NCBI GenBank assembly: GCA_946500295.1
Contig: CAMMVF010000007.1
Span: 1-64,000, forward strand
Length of the DNA stretch: 64,000 nt
From: an uncultured Clostridia bacterium
GTDB taxonomy: Bacteria > Bacillota > Clostridia > Oscillospirales > Acutalibacteraceae
Direction of reading: 5' to 3'
The first letter of the stretch is position 1. The number at the start of each line of letters is the position of its first letter. A program made the translations under genes and the position numbers. Positions 17,564-26,225 of this stretch are shown here, in pieces. The notes beneath the pieces are model-generated. The model was not told where the DNA came from. It ran no database searches and worked only from the letters and a program-made list of their open reading frames with translations.

Positions 17564-18754
17564 TCACATTTCTCTATGGAGCAGCGTAGAAGCGCTCACT
17601 ATCTCATTGTCCTTTATATACACTCTTGCAACCCTTTTGCCGACTATGCAGGTAACTTCGTAATTTATAGTGCCTATCCACTTAGCCACCTCATCAGCCG
17701 TAGGAGCGTTTTCGGTTTTTCCGAAAATTACCGCAACATCTCCGATTTTCACATCGTCTATGCCGCCTATATCCACCATCATCTGATCCATGCAGATCCG
17801 CCCCCTTATCTTAGCCCGCTTACCATGGAGCAGCACCCAGCCGTCCTTTGCTATCGAGCGGACATAACCGTCTGCATAGCCTATCGGCAGGGTAGCAAGG
17901 GAGGTTTCGCCCTCGGTCTCAAAGGTTCTGCCGTAGCTTACGGTAGCGCCCGCAGGGACAGTTTTAACATGGGAGACAGCCGACTTTACCTCCATTACGG
18001 GCTTGAGCTTCAATGGATTTTTCACCTTACCCGAGGGGGAAAGCCCGTAAAGTATTATCCCCGCCCTGACCATGTCGAGGTGCGTCTGCGGATAATCCTC
18101 AATAGCGCCGCTGTTAGCGCAGTGGCGGATTTTAAAGCTCACACCCCTTTGCTCCATAGCCGATATCGTCCGCATAAAGCGGTCAAACTGCCTTTTGGTA
18201 AAGTCCTCGCCCATATTACCCTCGTCGGAAACCGCAAAGTGGGTGAAAACCCCCTCAGTCTCGAAGGCAGGCATGGTGCAGATTTTCACTCCGTCTTCGA
18301 CTGCACATCTACACTCCTCATCGCTCTGGCATAGCAGCCCTATCCTGCTCATTCCCGTATCCAGCTTGAGATGAATTTTTATTTTCACGCCGCTTTTTTC
18401 AGCGCTGCGATTGAGAGCCTCAGCATAGTCAAGGGAGTAAACAGCCTGAGAGATATTATTTTCCGCCAAGGTTTTGGCACAGTCTGCGGGGGTGTAGCCC
18501 AAAATCAATATCGGCCTGCTTATACCTGCGTCTCTCAGCTGCATAGCCTCCTCTATATTAGACACGGCAAACCAATCCGCCCCGAGCTTTTCATAAAGTT
18601 TTGACAGCATCACCGCACCGTGTCCGTAGCCGTCCGCTTTGACAACACAGCACAGCTTAGCCGAGCCGGAAATCCTGCTTTTTATCTCATTATAATTATG
18701 GATCGCACAGTCCAGATTTATTTCAGCCCAGCTTCTCTTAATAAAATCAGTCAT
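17564..18754 (-). CDS. alr: Alanine racemase
   Basis: Converts L-alanine to D-alanine for peptidoglycan. The 396-residue protein has an N-terminal PLP barrel with the cofactor lysine in VVKADGYGHG (about 37-46), RIGLL and GMVRAGIILYG-type barrel strands, and a C-terminal beta domain with the second catalytic residue Tyr in TVSYGRTF. CGGAGG lies 6 bases before ATG 18754, which is preferred to upstream in-frame ATGs at 18760 and 18778. It is the first gene of the alr-polA-phosphatase-rimI-tsaD operon. With Ddl and MurF at 50-52 kb it supplies the D-Ala-D-Ala end of the stem peptide. Confidence 0.95.
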   Translation of the reverse strand: MTDFIKRSWAEINLDCAIHNYNEIKSRISGSAKLCCVVKADGYGHGAVMLSKLYEKLGADWFAVSNIEEAMQLRDAGISRPILILGYTPADCAKTLAENNISQAVYSLDYAEALNRSAEKSGVKIKIHLKLDTGMSRIGLLCQSDEECRCAVEDGVKICTMPAFETEGVFTHFAVSDEGNMGEDFTKRQFDRFMRTISAMEQRGVSFKIRHCANSGAIEDYPQTHLDMVRAGIILYGLSPSGKVKNPLKLKPVMEVKSAVSHVKTVPAGATVSYGRTFETEGETSLATLPIGYADGYVRSIAKDGWVLLHGKRAKIRGRICMDQMMVDIGGIDDVKIGDVAVIFGKTENAPTADEVAKWIGTINYEVTCIVGKRVARVYIKDNEIVSASTLLHREM

Positions 18755-19037
18755 CCTCATCCTCCGATTGAATCTCAATTCCTTAAATATACATTATATT
18801 ACCAAACCACCTAACCGTCAATCCGAGACAGGTAAAAGTTCACTTATAAGTATATCGGCGATGAAAAAATAAGTCTGTTTGATAAGCATTTAAAGCGTTC
18901 AGGCTAAGGCGCAAGCCGATACCGCCGAGAACACCGTGTTAAATGCAAACATTATACTATTTTATTCTTCTTATTTTTAGAAAATGGGTCATATCTATTT
19001 TTAACGCAGAATATCTCCTAAAATAATCCCACTCTAA

Positions 19038-19066
19038 TTGTAAATTAAGGCGATATTTGGTATAAT
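19038..19066 (+). promoter_or_regulatory. Sigma-A type promoter of the murT operon
   Basis: TTGTAA (19038-19043), a 17-base spacer and TATAAT (19061-19066). Transcription would start near 19073, leaving a leader of about 90 bases before murT. Confidence 0.7.
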
Positions 19067-19096
19067 GTACAAATATAGGCAAAGCTAAAATTAAAC

Positions 19097-19130
19097 AAAG
19101 CCCGTAAACTAAGAATTTACAGCTTTTTTT
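19097..19130 (+). terminator. Intrinsic terminator in the murT leader
   Basis: AAAGC..GTAAA (19097-19108) pairs with TTTAC.GCTTT (19116-19126) around a 7-base loop and runs into T7 (19124-19130). It lies between the promoter and the murT start codon, so it would act as an attenuator or end a short RNA. An alternative partner, AAAGCT at 19081-19086, could pair with AGCTTT at 19121-19126. Confidence 0.5.
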
Positions 19131-19165
19131 ATTATATTTACTTATTATAATACAGGAGATTTTTT

Positions 19166-20491
19166 ATGAGAGCTTTTTTCGTAATTTTAATATGTAAGCT
19201 TTTAAAATTTATCGGCGGGGTAATCGGCAGAGGCAGCTCGCTTCCGGGGCAAATAGCCTTAAAGCTCTACCCCGGCATACTCGGCAAAATCAAGCTTCCG
19301 AGCTATATAATCGCCGTAACCGGCAGCAACGGCAAAACCTCCACCGTAGAGATGATAGCCCACATCCTGCAAAATAACGGAAAGACCGTAGCTTGGAACA
19401 GAGAGGGCTCTAACCAAATCGAGGGCGTTACCACCTTAATTTTAAGCTCCTGCACCCTCGGCGGCAGGATGAAAAGCGACATACTCTTGATTGAATCGGA
19501 CGAACGCTACGCCCGCTATACCTTCTCATATTTTCATCCGACCCATTATGTAATGACTAATTTATATCGTGACCAGCTCACGAGAAACGGTCATCCGCAG
19601 TGGGTATATGAGGCCTTATCGCATAGTATTCACAATGATACACAGCTCATTTTAAACGCCGACGACCCCCTAATCTCAAAATTTGGTCAGGGCAGGGAGG
19701 ACACTCTCTACTTCGGCTTAGACAAGCTCAAAACCTCCATTAATTACAACGACGGAGTTTATGACGACGGAATTTACTGCCCTCTTTGCTTCGGCAAAAT
19801 GGAGTACGACTATTACCACTACAACCACATCGGCTCTTATCACTGTACCGCCTGCGGTTTCCACCGCCATGACACGAGCTTCACCGTGACAGACGCCGAT
19901 ATGGAGAAGAAAATCATACAAATCGACGGTAAATATACTATCCCGCTTGCCTTTACGGGAATGTACAATATCTATAACATTCTCGCTGCATATTCGGCGT
20001 GCAGAGTAGCGGGAATATCCGGGGATAAAATCGCAGACAGTATCGGGAATTACATGCTCAAAAACGGCAGAATAGTCGGCTTTAATCTCGGCGACCACGA
20101 GGGCGTGATGCTCACTTCAAAGCATGAAAACTCTGTGTCCTATGACCAGTCGTTGAAATATATACGCAGCACAAAAGACCGGTGCAGCGTAATTGTGATT
20201 GTTGACGCTGTCAGCCGCAAGTACTTCACCGGCGAGACCTCGTGGCTTTGGGATATCAACTTCGACCACCTGGACTGTCCTCACGTTGAAAATATTTACC
20301 TCAGCGGAACTTACGTAAACGATTTGGCATTGCGCTTTTCTTTCACTGATATTCCCTCTGAAAAAATCAAACCAATAGCCGACATTCAGCAGTGCGTTGA
20401 CTATATTAAGTCGAGCGGAAACGAAAAGCTGTACTGCGTCACCTGCTTCTCTGACAAGGACAAGCTTCTGAGCAGGGTTGAGACGCTTTGA
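19166..20491 (+). CDS. murT: Mur ligase family protein MurT
   Basis: MurT with GatD forms the lipid II isoglutaminyl synthase, which amidates the alpha-carboxyl of D-Glu in the stem peptide. This 441-residue protein has the Mur ligase ATP loop VTGSNGKTSTVEMIA (about 51-65), a central domain interrupted by a four-cysteine zinc ribbon (CPLC ... CTAC, about 208-232) and a C-terminal DUF1727-type domain. These are the marks of MurT rather than MurC-F. GGAG precedes the ATG. The gatD homologue starts 16 bases after its stop. A promoter and leader hairpin lie upstream. Confidence 0.93.
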   Translation: MRAFFVILICKLLKFIGGVIGRGSSLPGQIALKLYPGILGKIKLPSYIIAVTGSNGKTSTVEMIAHILQNNGKTVAWNREGSNQIEGVTTLILSSCTLGGRMKSDILLIESDERYARYTFSYFHPTHYVMTNLYRDQLTRNGHPQWVYEALSHSIHNDTQLILNADDPLISKFGQGREDTLYFGLDKLKTSINYNDGVYDDGIYCPLCFGKMEYDYYHYNHIGSYHCTACGFHRHDTSFTVTDADMEKKIIQIDGKYTIPLAFTGMYNIYNILAAYSACRVAGISGDKIADSIGNYMLKNGRIVGFNLGDHEGVMLTSKHENSVSYDQSLKYIRSTKDRCSVIVIVDAVSRKYFTGETSWLWDINFDHLDCPHVENIYLSGTYVNDLALRFSFTDIPSEKIKPIADIQQCVDYIKSSGNEKLYCVTCFSDKDKLLSRVETL

Positions 20492-20507
20492 GGAGGTAAG
20501 GCACATT

Positions 20508-21236
20508 ATGAAAGTAAAAATTCTTCATTTATATAACAATCTTATGAATCTCTACGGCGAGTACGCTAACATCTCTATACTCTGCCGGCATTTAAGTGAG
20601 CAGGGAGTTGAATGTGAGATAATTAAAAGCGACAGCTGCGAAGGGTTTGAGTTGTCAGACTTTGACTTCATTTACGTCGGCAGCGGTACAGAGGCAGCTC
20701 AGGAGAGAGCTGCGGCTGATTTAATAAGGAAAAAAGACGAGCTTTTGAGCTGCGCTGCAGCGGGCACAGTAATGCTGTTTACCGGAAACTCCTTTGAGCT
20801 GCTCGGCAGCAAAATCACGGAAGACGACGGAAAGGTACTTGAGGGTATAGGGCTTAAAGACTTTGAAACAAAGGTAAGTTACAAAAAGCGCTACACGGGC
20901 GATTGCGTTTGCTCATGCAAATTCATCGAGAAACCATTTGTCGGCTTTATAAACAAGGGCAGTCAAACCTTCGGAATTACCGAACCTTTATTTCAAATGC
21001 AAATGGGAGAGGGAAACAGCGAGGGTGATAAGGGCGAGGGCTTTCGCCAATACAATGTTTTCGGCACCCATCTCATCGGCCCTATTCTCGTAAAGAACCC
21101 GCATTTCACTAAATATATAATTGAGCTCTTAACGAAGGGCGATAAGCATTTTTCATACACTGACAAGTTTAGCCCCTATGAGCAAGGCTCATACGAGATT
21201 ACCCTCAGAGAGCTAAATAAGAGAATGAACACATAA
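20508..21236 (+). CDS. gatD: GatD-like class I glutamine amidotransferase homologue lacking catalytic Cys and His
   Basis: A 242-residue homologue of GatD, the glutaminase partner of MurT. Fold and order match GatD: LHLYNNLMNLYGEYANI start, YVGSGTEAAQE, the nucleophile-elbow region, VGFINKGSQTFG and GTHLIGPILVKNP. Where S. aureus GatD has the nucleophile in ICGGYQFLG, this protein reads FTGNSFELLG, with Thr in place of Cys. Where GatD has the catalytic His in GTYLHGP, it has Ile (GTHLIGP), with a His two residues earlier. It may use ammonia supplied otherwise, or serve a structural role. ATG 20508 follows GGAGG and is preferred to the upstream in-frame ATG at 20478, which lies inside murT. 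Confidence 0.85.
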   Translation: MKVKILHLYNNLMNLYGEYANISILCRHLSEQGVECEIIKSDSCEGFELSDFDFIYVGSGTEAAQERAAADLIRKKDELLSCAAAGTVMLFTGNSFELLGSKITEDDGKVLEGIGLKDFETKVSYKKRYTGDCVCSCKFIEKPFVGFINKGSQTFGITEPLFQMQMGEGNSEGDKGEGFRQYNVFGTHLIGPILVKNPHFTKYIIELLTKGDKHFSYTDKFSPYEQGSYEITLRELNKRMNT

Positions 21237-21262
21237 AATAAATTTGATTGGAGAGTCATCTC

Positions 21263-23482
21263 TTGGATAATAACTATCAAAACTCGGAGCTTGAAAAGCT
21301 TGAGGGTGAAGTTGAAGACATAATATATAGAAACAGCGAAAACGGATACACAGTTTTAGAGGTTAACTGTGCAGGGGAGCTTTTTACGGCTGTCGGTATT
21401 ATGCCGCTGGTCTCAGTCGGGGAGGCTTTGTCAATGCTCGGCAGCTTTGTCAACCATCCCTCCTACGGTCAACAGTTTTCGGTAAAGGTCTGCGAGCGGA
21501 GTATGCCTCAGGGAGCTGCTGCCATATTAAAATATCTGTCCTCCAGGGCAATTAAGGGCGTAGGTCCTCAAACAGCAAGAAAGCTTGTTGAAAACTTTGG
21601 CGACAGCACCTTAGACGTAATCGAAAACGAGCCCGAGCGGCTAACCGCTATCAAGGGAATAACCCTGGAAAAGGCGAAACAGATGAGCGAAGAGCTGAGC
21701 GGTCATTTCGGAATAAGACAGCTCATGGCAAAGCTCCAAACCTACGGCGTGCCGCCCCAGTGCGTTGTCGAGCTGTGGAGGGAATACGGAAAAAACGCAG
21801 CCTCAATGATAGACGAAAACCCATTTATTCTCTGCTCCGAGCAGTTTTCCGTTCCATTTGAAACGGCGGATTTAATAGCCCGCAAGCAGGAAAAGCAGGC
21901 GGACAGCATATTCAGAATTGAGGCGGGATTTTTTCACATACTCGAGCACAACAAGCTCAACGGTCACACCTGCCTGCCGAAGGACAGGCTCTGCTCCGCC
22001 TGCTCGGAATTTTTGGAGCTGCCCTTGGAGCGGTGCTCACAGGTGCTTGAGAATATGCTGGCCTCCAACTCCTTGTGTTCACACAATCTAAACGGCAGGG
22101 AGTTTATATTTACCCCTCAGATGTACGAATCTGAGCTTTACGTAGCTTCCCGGCTTATTGCGATGCTTCGCTGCCCTCCGAACGTAATAGAGGGCGTTGA
22201 GCAGGCAATAAATGCAATAGAGCATGAAGAAAACATAGAATACGCCGAGCTTCAGCGGCAGGCGATATTTGAAGCGGCGAGCAAGGGACTGCTGGTGCTC
22301 ACAGGAGGACCCGGAACAGGAAAAACAACCACCCTAAACGCTATCATAAAAATACTCAAGAAAAACGGTGAGAAGGTCTTTCTCGCAGCCCCAACAGGCA
22401 GAGCCGCAAAAAGAATGAGCGAGCTTACAGGCGAAGATGCAAAAACCATCCACAGGCTTTTGGAGGTCACCTGGGATAACCGTGACCGCCCTGTATTCAA
22501 GCGAAACGAGGGCAATCCCTTAAAATGCGACGCATTGATTATCGACGAGCTTTCCATGGTTGACAGTGCCTTGTTTTTCAGCGTTATGCAGGCTTTACCG
22601 ATGGGATGCAGGCTGATTTTAGTTGGCGACAGCGACCAGCTCCCCTCAGTAGGCGCGGGAAATGTGCTGGGAAATTTAATCGATTCATACGCCATACCGG
22701 TGGTTCAGCTCAGCGAGATTTTCAGGCAGTCGATGAAGAGCCTGATTGTTACAAACGCCCACAAGATAGTCAAGGGCGAAATGCCTGCGCTCACCCAAAC
22801 CGACAAAGATTTCTTCTTCATGTACAGACCCGACAGAGAATCTATATCAAGCACCATAATCGAGCTGACAAAAAGTCGCCTGCCTGACACTTACGGTCTT
22901 TCCCCGATTGATGATATTCAAATTCTCTGTCCCGGCAAAAAGGGTGCGCTCGGCACGCTCGACCTCAACTCACGGCTGCAATCCGCACTAAATCCACCGG
23001 ACGAGCTAAAGCCCGAGCTTCCGTTCAACAACAAAATTTTCCGCCTTGGCGACAAGGTAATGCAGATACGCAACAACTACGACACCGCATGGGTCAGAGA
23101 CGATGGCGACAGTGGAGAAGGAGTATTCAACGGAGACGTCGGCATTTTGACCAGGGTAAACAGAGCTAACAAAACGCTCGAGGTGCGTTTTGATGACAAA
23201 ACAGCAAAATACCACGGCGACGAGCTGCTTGATTTGGAGCTTGCCTACGCTCTGACCGTACACAAAAGCCAGGGAAATGAATTTAAAGCTGTTATCATAC
23301 CCATGTACAGAGGAGCGCCTCAGCTTTACTACAGAAATCTGCTTTACACGGCTGTAACAAGGGCGAAAAGCCTGCTTATTTTAGTGGGAGATCCGTCCGT
23401 CGTAGAGTACATGGTCAAGAATAATCGAAGAACCTTGAGGTACTCGGGGCTGAAGTATTTTTTAATTGAGGGCTCAAAATGA
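21263..23482 (+). CDS. recD2: RecD2-type ATP-dependent helicase
   Basis: An SF1B 5'-3' DNA helicase of the RecD2 type, found without RecBC and linked to repair and replication stress tolerance. The N-terminal region carries helix-hairpin-helix motifs (IKGVGPQTARKLVENFGD). Motor motifs follow: Walker A TGGPGTGKTTTLNAI (about 345), Walker B ALIIDELSMVD, motif III GDSDQLPSVGAGNVL and motif VI YTAVTRAKSLLILVG. TTG 21263 is preferred because GGAGAG lies about 9 bases upstream; an in-frame TTG at 21248 has no such site. The final codons overlap the comF start (ATGA). Confidence 0.9.
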   Translation: MDNNYQNSELEKLEGEVEDIIYRNSENGYTVLEVNCAGELFTAVGIMPLVSVGEALSMLGSFVNHPSYGQQFSVKVCERSMPQGAAAILKYLSSRAIKGVGPQTARKLVENFGDSTLDVIENEPERLTAIKGITLEKAKQMSEELSGHFGIRQLMAKLQTYGVPPQCVVELWREYGKNAASMIDENPFILCSEQFSVPFETADLIARKQEKQADSIFRIEAGFFHILEHNKLNGHTCLPKDRLCSACSEFLELPLERCSQVLENMLASNSLCSHNLNGREFIFTPQMYESELYVASRLIAMLRCPPNVIEGVEQAINAIEHEENIEYAELQRQAIFEAASKGLLVLTGGPGTGKTTTLNAIIKILKKNGEKVFLAAPTGRAAKRMSELTGEDAKTIHRLLEVTWDNRDRPVFKRNEGNPLKCDALIIDELSMVDSALFFSVMQALPMGCRLILVGDSDQLPSVGAGNVLGNLIDSYAIPVVQLSEIFRQSMKSLIVTNAHKIVKGEMPALTQTDKDFFFMYRPDRESISSTIIELTKSRLPDTYGLSPIDDIQILCPGKKGALGTLDLNSRLQSALNPPDELKPELPFNNKIFRLGDKVMQIRNNYDTAWVRDDGDSGEGVFNGDVGILTRVNRANKTLEVRFDDKTAKYHGDELLDLELAYALTVHKSQGNEFKAVIIPMYRGAPQLYYRNLLYTAVTRAKSLLILVGDPSVVEYMVKNNRRTLRYSGLKYFLIEGSK

Positions 23483-24099
23483 AAAGCGTAGCAGACATTC
23501 TCTTTACCCGCCGCTGTCCGTTTTGCGAAGAGGTAATAGAGCTTGATGAAAATGAATGTGCCTCATGCCGAAAAACACTCCCAAAGCCCCGCATAAAAAC
23601 AGTAGCCGAAGTTCAGTGCGTCTATCCCCTGCCCTACCGAGGGTGCTACCGTGAAGCTGTACTGCGCTACAAGTTTGAACGACAGCGCTACCTCGCAGCC
23701 CAGTTGGCGTCTTACATGGCGAAGGCTGTCAGGAGTTGTCTTGTCGGCGAGCGTTTCGACCTTGTTTGCTATGTACCCGTTTACAAGGACGGACTGTTGA
23801 AATTTAATCACAGTAAACTGCTGGCAAAGAAATTAGCCGAACTTCTCTCACTGCCCTGTGAAGAAGCTCTTATAAAAAGGTTTAAAACACAAAAGCAGCA
23901 CGCAATAAGCCGAGAGATGAGAAAGAGCAACGTAAAAAATGCCTTTGCTCCAAACGGCGATTATACAGGAAAAGCTGTTTTGCTTGTTGATGATATTATA
24001 ACCACCGGAAATACAATGGCCGAATGTATAACTGCGTTGAGAACCGGCAAAGCCGCGAGGATTTCTGCTGTGACTCTCTGCGGTCCTGCACGCCGATAG
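23479..24099 (+). CDS. ComF family protein
   Basis: A 206-residue ComFC-type protein. The N-terminus has a four-Cys zinc finger (CPFC ... CASC), and the C-terminal phosphoribosyltransferase-like domain has the PRPP-binding LLVDDIITTGNTMAE motif (about 168-182). In competent Gram-positives ComFC acts in inward DNA transport during transformation; in other bacteria the family is present without known competence. The start overlaps the recD2 stop by 4 bases. ComFA is not adjacent. Confidence 0.88.
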   Translation: MKSVADILFTRRCPFCEEVIELDENECASCRKTLPKPRIKTVAEVQCVYPLPYRGCYREAVLRYKFERQRYLAAQLASYMAKAVRSCLVGERFDLVCYVPVYKDGLLKFNHSKLLAKKLAELLSLPCEEALIKRFKTQKQHAISREMRKSNVKNAFAPNGDYTGKAVLLVDDIITTGNTMAECITALRTGKAARISAVTLCGPARR

Positions 24100-24129
24100 T
24101 ATATCAGCTGCGCATCGGTTTTTATAATT

Positions 24130-24246
24130 TTTAAACCGTCGCCGGAGAGCTTTGCTCTTCAGAGTTTCGGTGGGGATTAAACCTCACCGAAAGACCGAAT
24201 GTTCCCGCCGCCGACAACGTCGTGAAACATCGGCGATTTGGTTATG
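24130..24246 (-). repeat. Dispersed repeat family A, copy 1 (medium form, inverted)
   Basis: On the minus strand it starts ATAACCAAATCGCCGATGT, runs through a TTTCGGTGAGG / CCCCACCGAAA hairpin and an AGAGC-AAA-GCTCT hairpin, and ends CGGCGACGGTTTAAA. The same architecture occurs at 62469-62586 on the plus strand. About 117 bases. It lies just after comF and may also end its transcript. Confidence 0.8.
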
Positions 24247-24360
24247 AAATCTCAAACCACTACACTATATGTCTTGTTTTTTAACACTTCTTTAACGATA
24301 CCGGTAGTATAATTGATATTATTTATAACTGTATAATAGCCTAAGGAGGTTCAAATAGAA

Positions 24361-25296
24361 ATGATTATTATTCAGTCAAGCGATATTTCTCGGTATTGTA
24401 ACAACCAAAGTGATAAAACACTGCAACAAGACGACACTCAACCGCAAGATAATCAGAACACAGCTATACATACTCTACAGATTAACAGCACTGAAAACAG
24501 CCTTGTACTCGAAAAAACGTCAGTCGGCAAGTACAGGCTCGTTTCATTCAGCCGTGAGGCTTCGGCTTATCTGTCACTACTCAGAGACGATATTGACCAC
24601 AATAAGAAATTCACAGCATTACTGAACCGCTGTATTGACGGCTGCTCTCCGCTGAGCTTTTTCGTCAAGCTGAAGCGCGAGAGTAAAATATATCGGGTTT
24701 CACTTTTGCCAATAGTTCATACACGCTGTGTAAAGATTCTACTGACAGCCGAGCCCCTGAGCTGTGATAATAATATCGCCGCCAATAATGACAGTTTAAA
24801 ATCATATTCCTGTTTTATAGATGATAACCAGGGAAGTCGTGCCATCAGAGAAATGTCAGATGAATTTTCTAAATTTCTAACCTCCCACCTGCTATGCTGC
24901 GGCGATATCTGCGCATTAAAGCCGGTATCTGACAGCTTTGAAAGGGGACTGCCCTCGAGCACACCACTGGTGCTCCATTCACCGGAAGGAAAAACCGAGT
25001 TTTTCACGGTGCATACTTTACCGATTTATTGTGAATATTCATCTCTCACTGTAGCTTTATCTATAATACCAGCGAAGATGCAACTACAAGCCGACGAGGA
25101 AGGCAGAAAAAAGAATATTACAAAAAGAGAAAGGGAGATAATCAATTTGGTCAGCAGCGGATACACAAATAAATACATAGCCCACAAACTGATAATTTCA
25201 GAGGGCACAGTCAAGAAAACCCTGTATAACGCTTACAAAAAGCTTGGTGTAAGCTCGAGAGCCGAGCTTATAAATATATTTCATTCTATACTGTAG
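24361..25296 (+). CDS. LuxR-type HTH transcriptional regulator
   Basis: A 311-residue protein with a C-terminal LuxR/GerE helix-turn-helix (about 255-308: TKREREIINLVSSGYTNKYI, then IAHKLIISEGTVKKTLYNAYKK). The first 240 residues match no family I recognise; the spacing of strands (FSREASAYLSLLRDD, KIYRVSLLPI, FTVHTLPIYC) could fit a divergent PAS-like sensor fold, but this is weak. No receiver domain or TM segment is visible. AAGGAGG lies about 10 bases before the ATG. It is followed 18 bases later by a second regulator, so the two likely work together; the target is unknown. Confidence 0.75.
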   Translation: MIIIQSSDISRYCNNQSDKTLQQDDTQPQDNQNTAIHTLQINSTENSLVLEKTSVGKYRLVSFSREASAYLSLLRDDIDHNKKFTALLNRCIDGCSPLSFFVKLKRESKIYRVSLLPIVHTRCVKILLTAEPLSCDNNIAANNDSLKSYSCFIDDNQGSRAIREMSDEFSKFLTSHLLCCGDICALKPVSDSFERGLPSSTPLVLHSPEGKTEFFTVHTLPIYCEYSSLTVALSIIPAKMQLQADEEGRKKNITKREREIINLVSSGYTNKYIAHKLIISEGTVKKTLYNAYKKLGVSSRAELINIFHSIL

Positions 25297-25314
25297 CAAC
25301 GGAGGTAGATAAGA

Positions 25315-26157
25315 TTGATAAAAACTATCATAGTGGAGGAAAACTCCATGTCTCTTGAGCTTTTGGGCGAGCTGTGCGCTAAATGCCGAGATTTAAGCCC
25401 TGTTCACCGCTTCGCCTCGGCATTGGAAGCGCTCAAATTCTCCAAAGAAAATCAAGTGGAGCTTGCGTTTATAAGCTCTCGGCTTCATGAGACAGACGCA
25501 TTTGAAATCGGAATAAGGCTGCGAGAAGCAAACCACAACTGTATATTAATTTACATAACGCATCATGCCGAAGATTGCATCAAAGCGCTGAAAATCAAAG
25601 CAGACTACTGCTTGCTCAGACCATTTTCACCGGAAGACGTATTAGACTGTGTAAGGCGAGCCGCCGCGCTGCTCGGTTACAGTAATACTCCGGCGCAAAT
25701 AAACTGCTTCGGCAACTTTTGCTTAAGCTATAAAGGCAGTTTGGTAAACTTCAAAAGTCGAAAAGCTCGGGAACTGTTTGCGCTTTGTGTTGACCACTGC
25801 GGAGCTGACGTAACTATTGAGGAGGCCGCCGACAAGCTGTGGCCTAACAAGCCCTATGATGATAAAGTTAAGGCTCTGTATCGCCACGCAGTGATGAACA
25901 TAAGGCACACATTAAAGCGACACAATATAGAAAACGTATTTTTCTCAGCCAGGGGCTCGTGCAGGATAAATCCCTCAAGTCTGAACTGTGATTATTACAA
26001 ATATAAGCAGGATCCTTTGGCAAATATCGGCCTGTTTTGCGGCGATTATATGAGCGATTTTCCCTGGGCGCAGGAGAAGGCTGCCGCCTTATATTTTCAT
26101 AAGCTGAGTATTTTAAACTCCTTTGTCGGAAATGACAAAAATCAAGTTCAAAATTAG
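25315..26157 (+). CDS. Response-regulator-like protein with SARP/OmpR-type DNA-binding domain and no phospho-Asp
   Basis: A 280-residue regulator. Residues 1-122 have a receiver fold: IIVEENSMSLELLGELC start, a LIYITHHA strand and a DYCLLRPFSPED end. The phospho-acceptor Asp is replaced (AFISSRLHETDAF, Ser where FLDIxMP is usual) and the conserved Lys is Arg (LLRP). It is therefore a pseudo-receiver. Residues 130-230 form a winged-helix domain of the Trans_reg_C/SARP kind (FGNFCLSYKGSLVNFKSRKA, LWPNKPYDDKVKALYRHAVM, INPSSLNCD). Start is TTG 25315 with GGAGGT about 8 bases upstream. It forms a bicistronic unit with the LuxR-type regulator. Confidence 0.78.
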   Translation: MIKTIIVEENSMSLELLGELCAKCRDLSPVHRFASALEALKFSKENQVELAFISSRLHETDAFEIGIRLREANHNCILIYITHHAEDCIKALKIKADYCLLRPFSPEDVLDCVRRAAALLGYSNTPAQINCFGNFCLSYKGSLVNFKSRKARELFALCVDHCGADVTIEEAADKLWPNKPYDDKVKALYRHAVMNIRHTLKRHNIENVFFSARGSCRINPSSLNCDYYKYKQDPLANIGLFCGDYMSDFPWAQEKAAALYFHKLSILNSFVGNDKNQVQN

Positions 26158-26190
26158 TTAAAAAAATTTCAACATATCGCTACTTTGTAC

Positions 26191-26219
26191 TTGTAAATGA
26201 CATCCAGTTATTGTATAAT
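26191..26219 (+). promoter_or_regulatory. Orphan sigma-A type promoter
   Basis: TTGTAA (26191-26196), 17-base spacer, TATAAT (26214-26219). It uses the same hexamers and spacing as the murT promoter. No gene follows on this strand; a terminator lies about 85 bases downstream. Confidence 0.65.
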
Positions 26220-26225
26220 ATACAA

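Larger units (their letters stand above)
18779..19165. other. Divergent intergenic region between alr and murT
   Basis: About 390 bases between oppositely directed operons. It holds the murT promoter (19038-19066), a leader hairpin (19097-19130) and an 8-bp inverted repeat, GCATTTAA (18886-18893) / TTAAATGC (18939-18946), enclosing a GC-richer core. The alr promoter must lie in the left part but was not resolved. No open reading frame of note. Confidence 0.5.
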
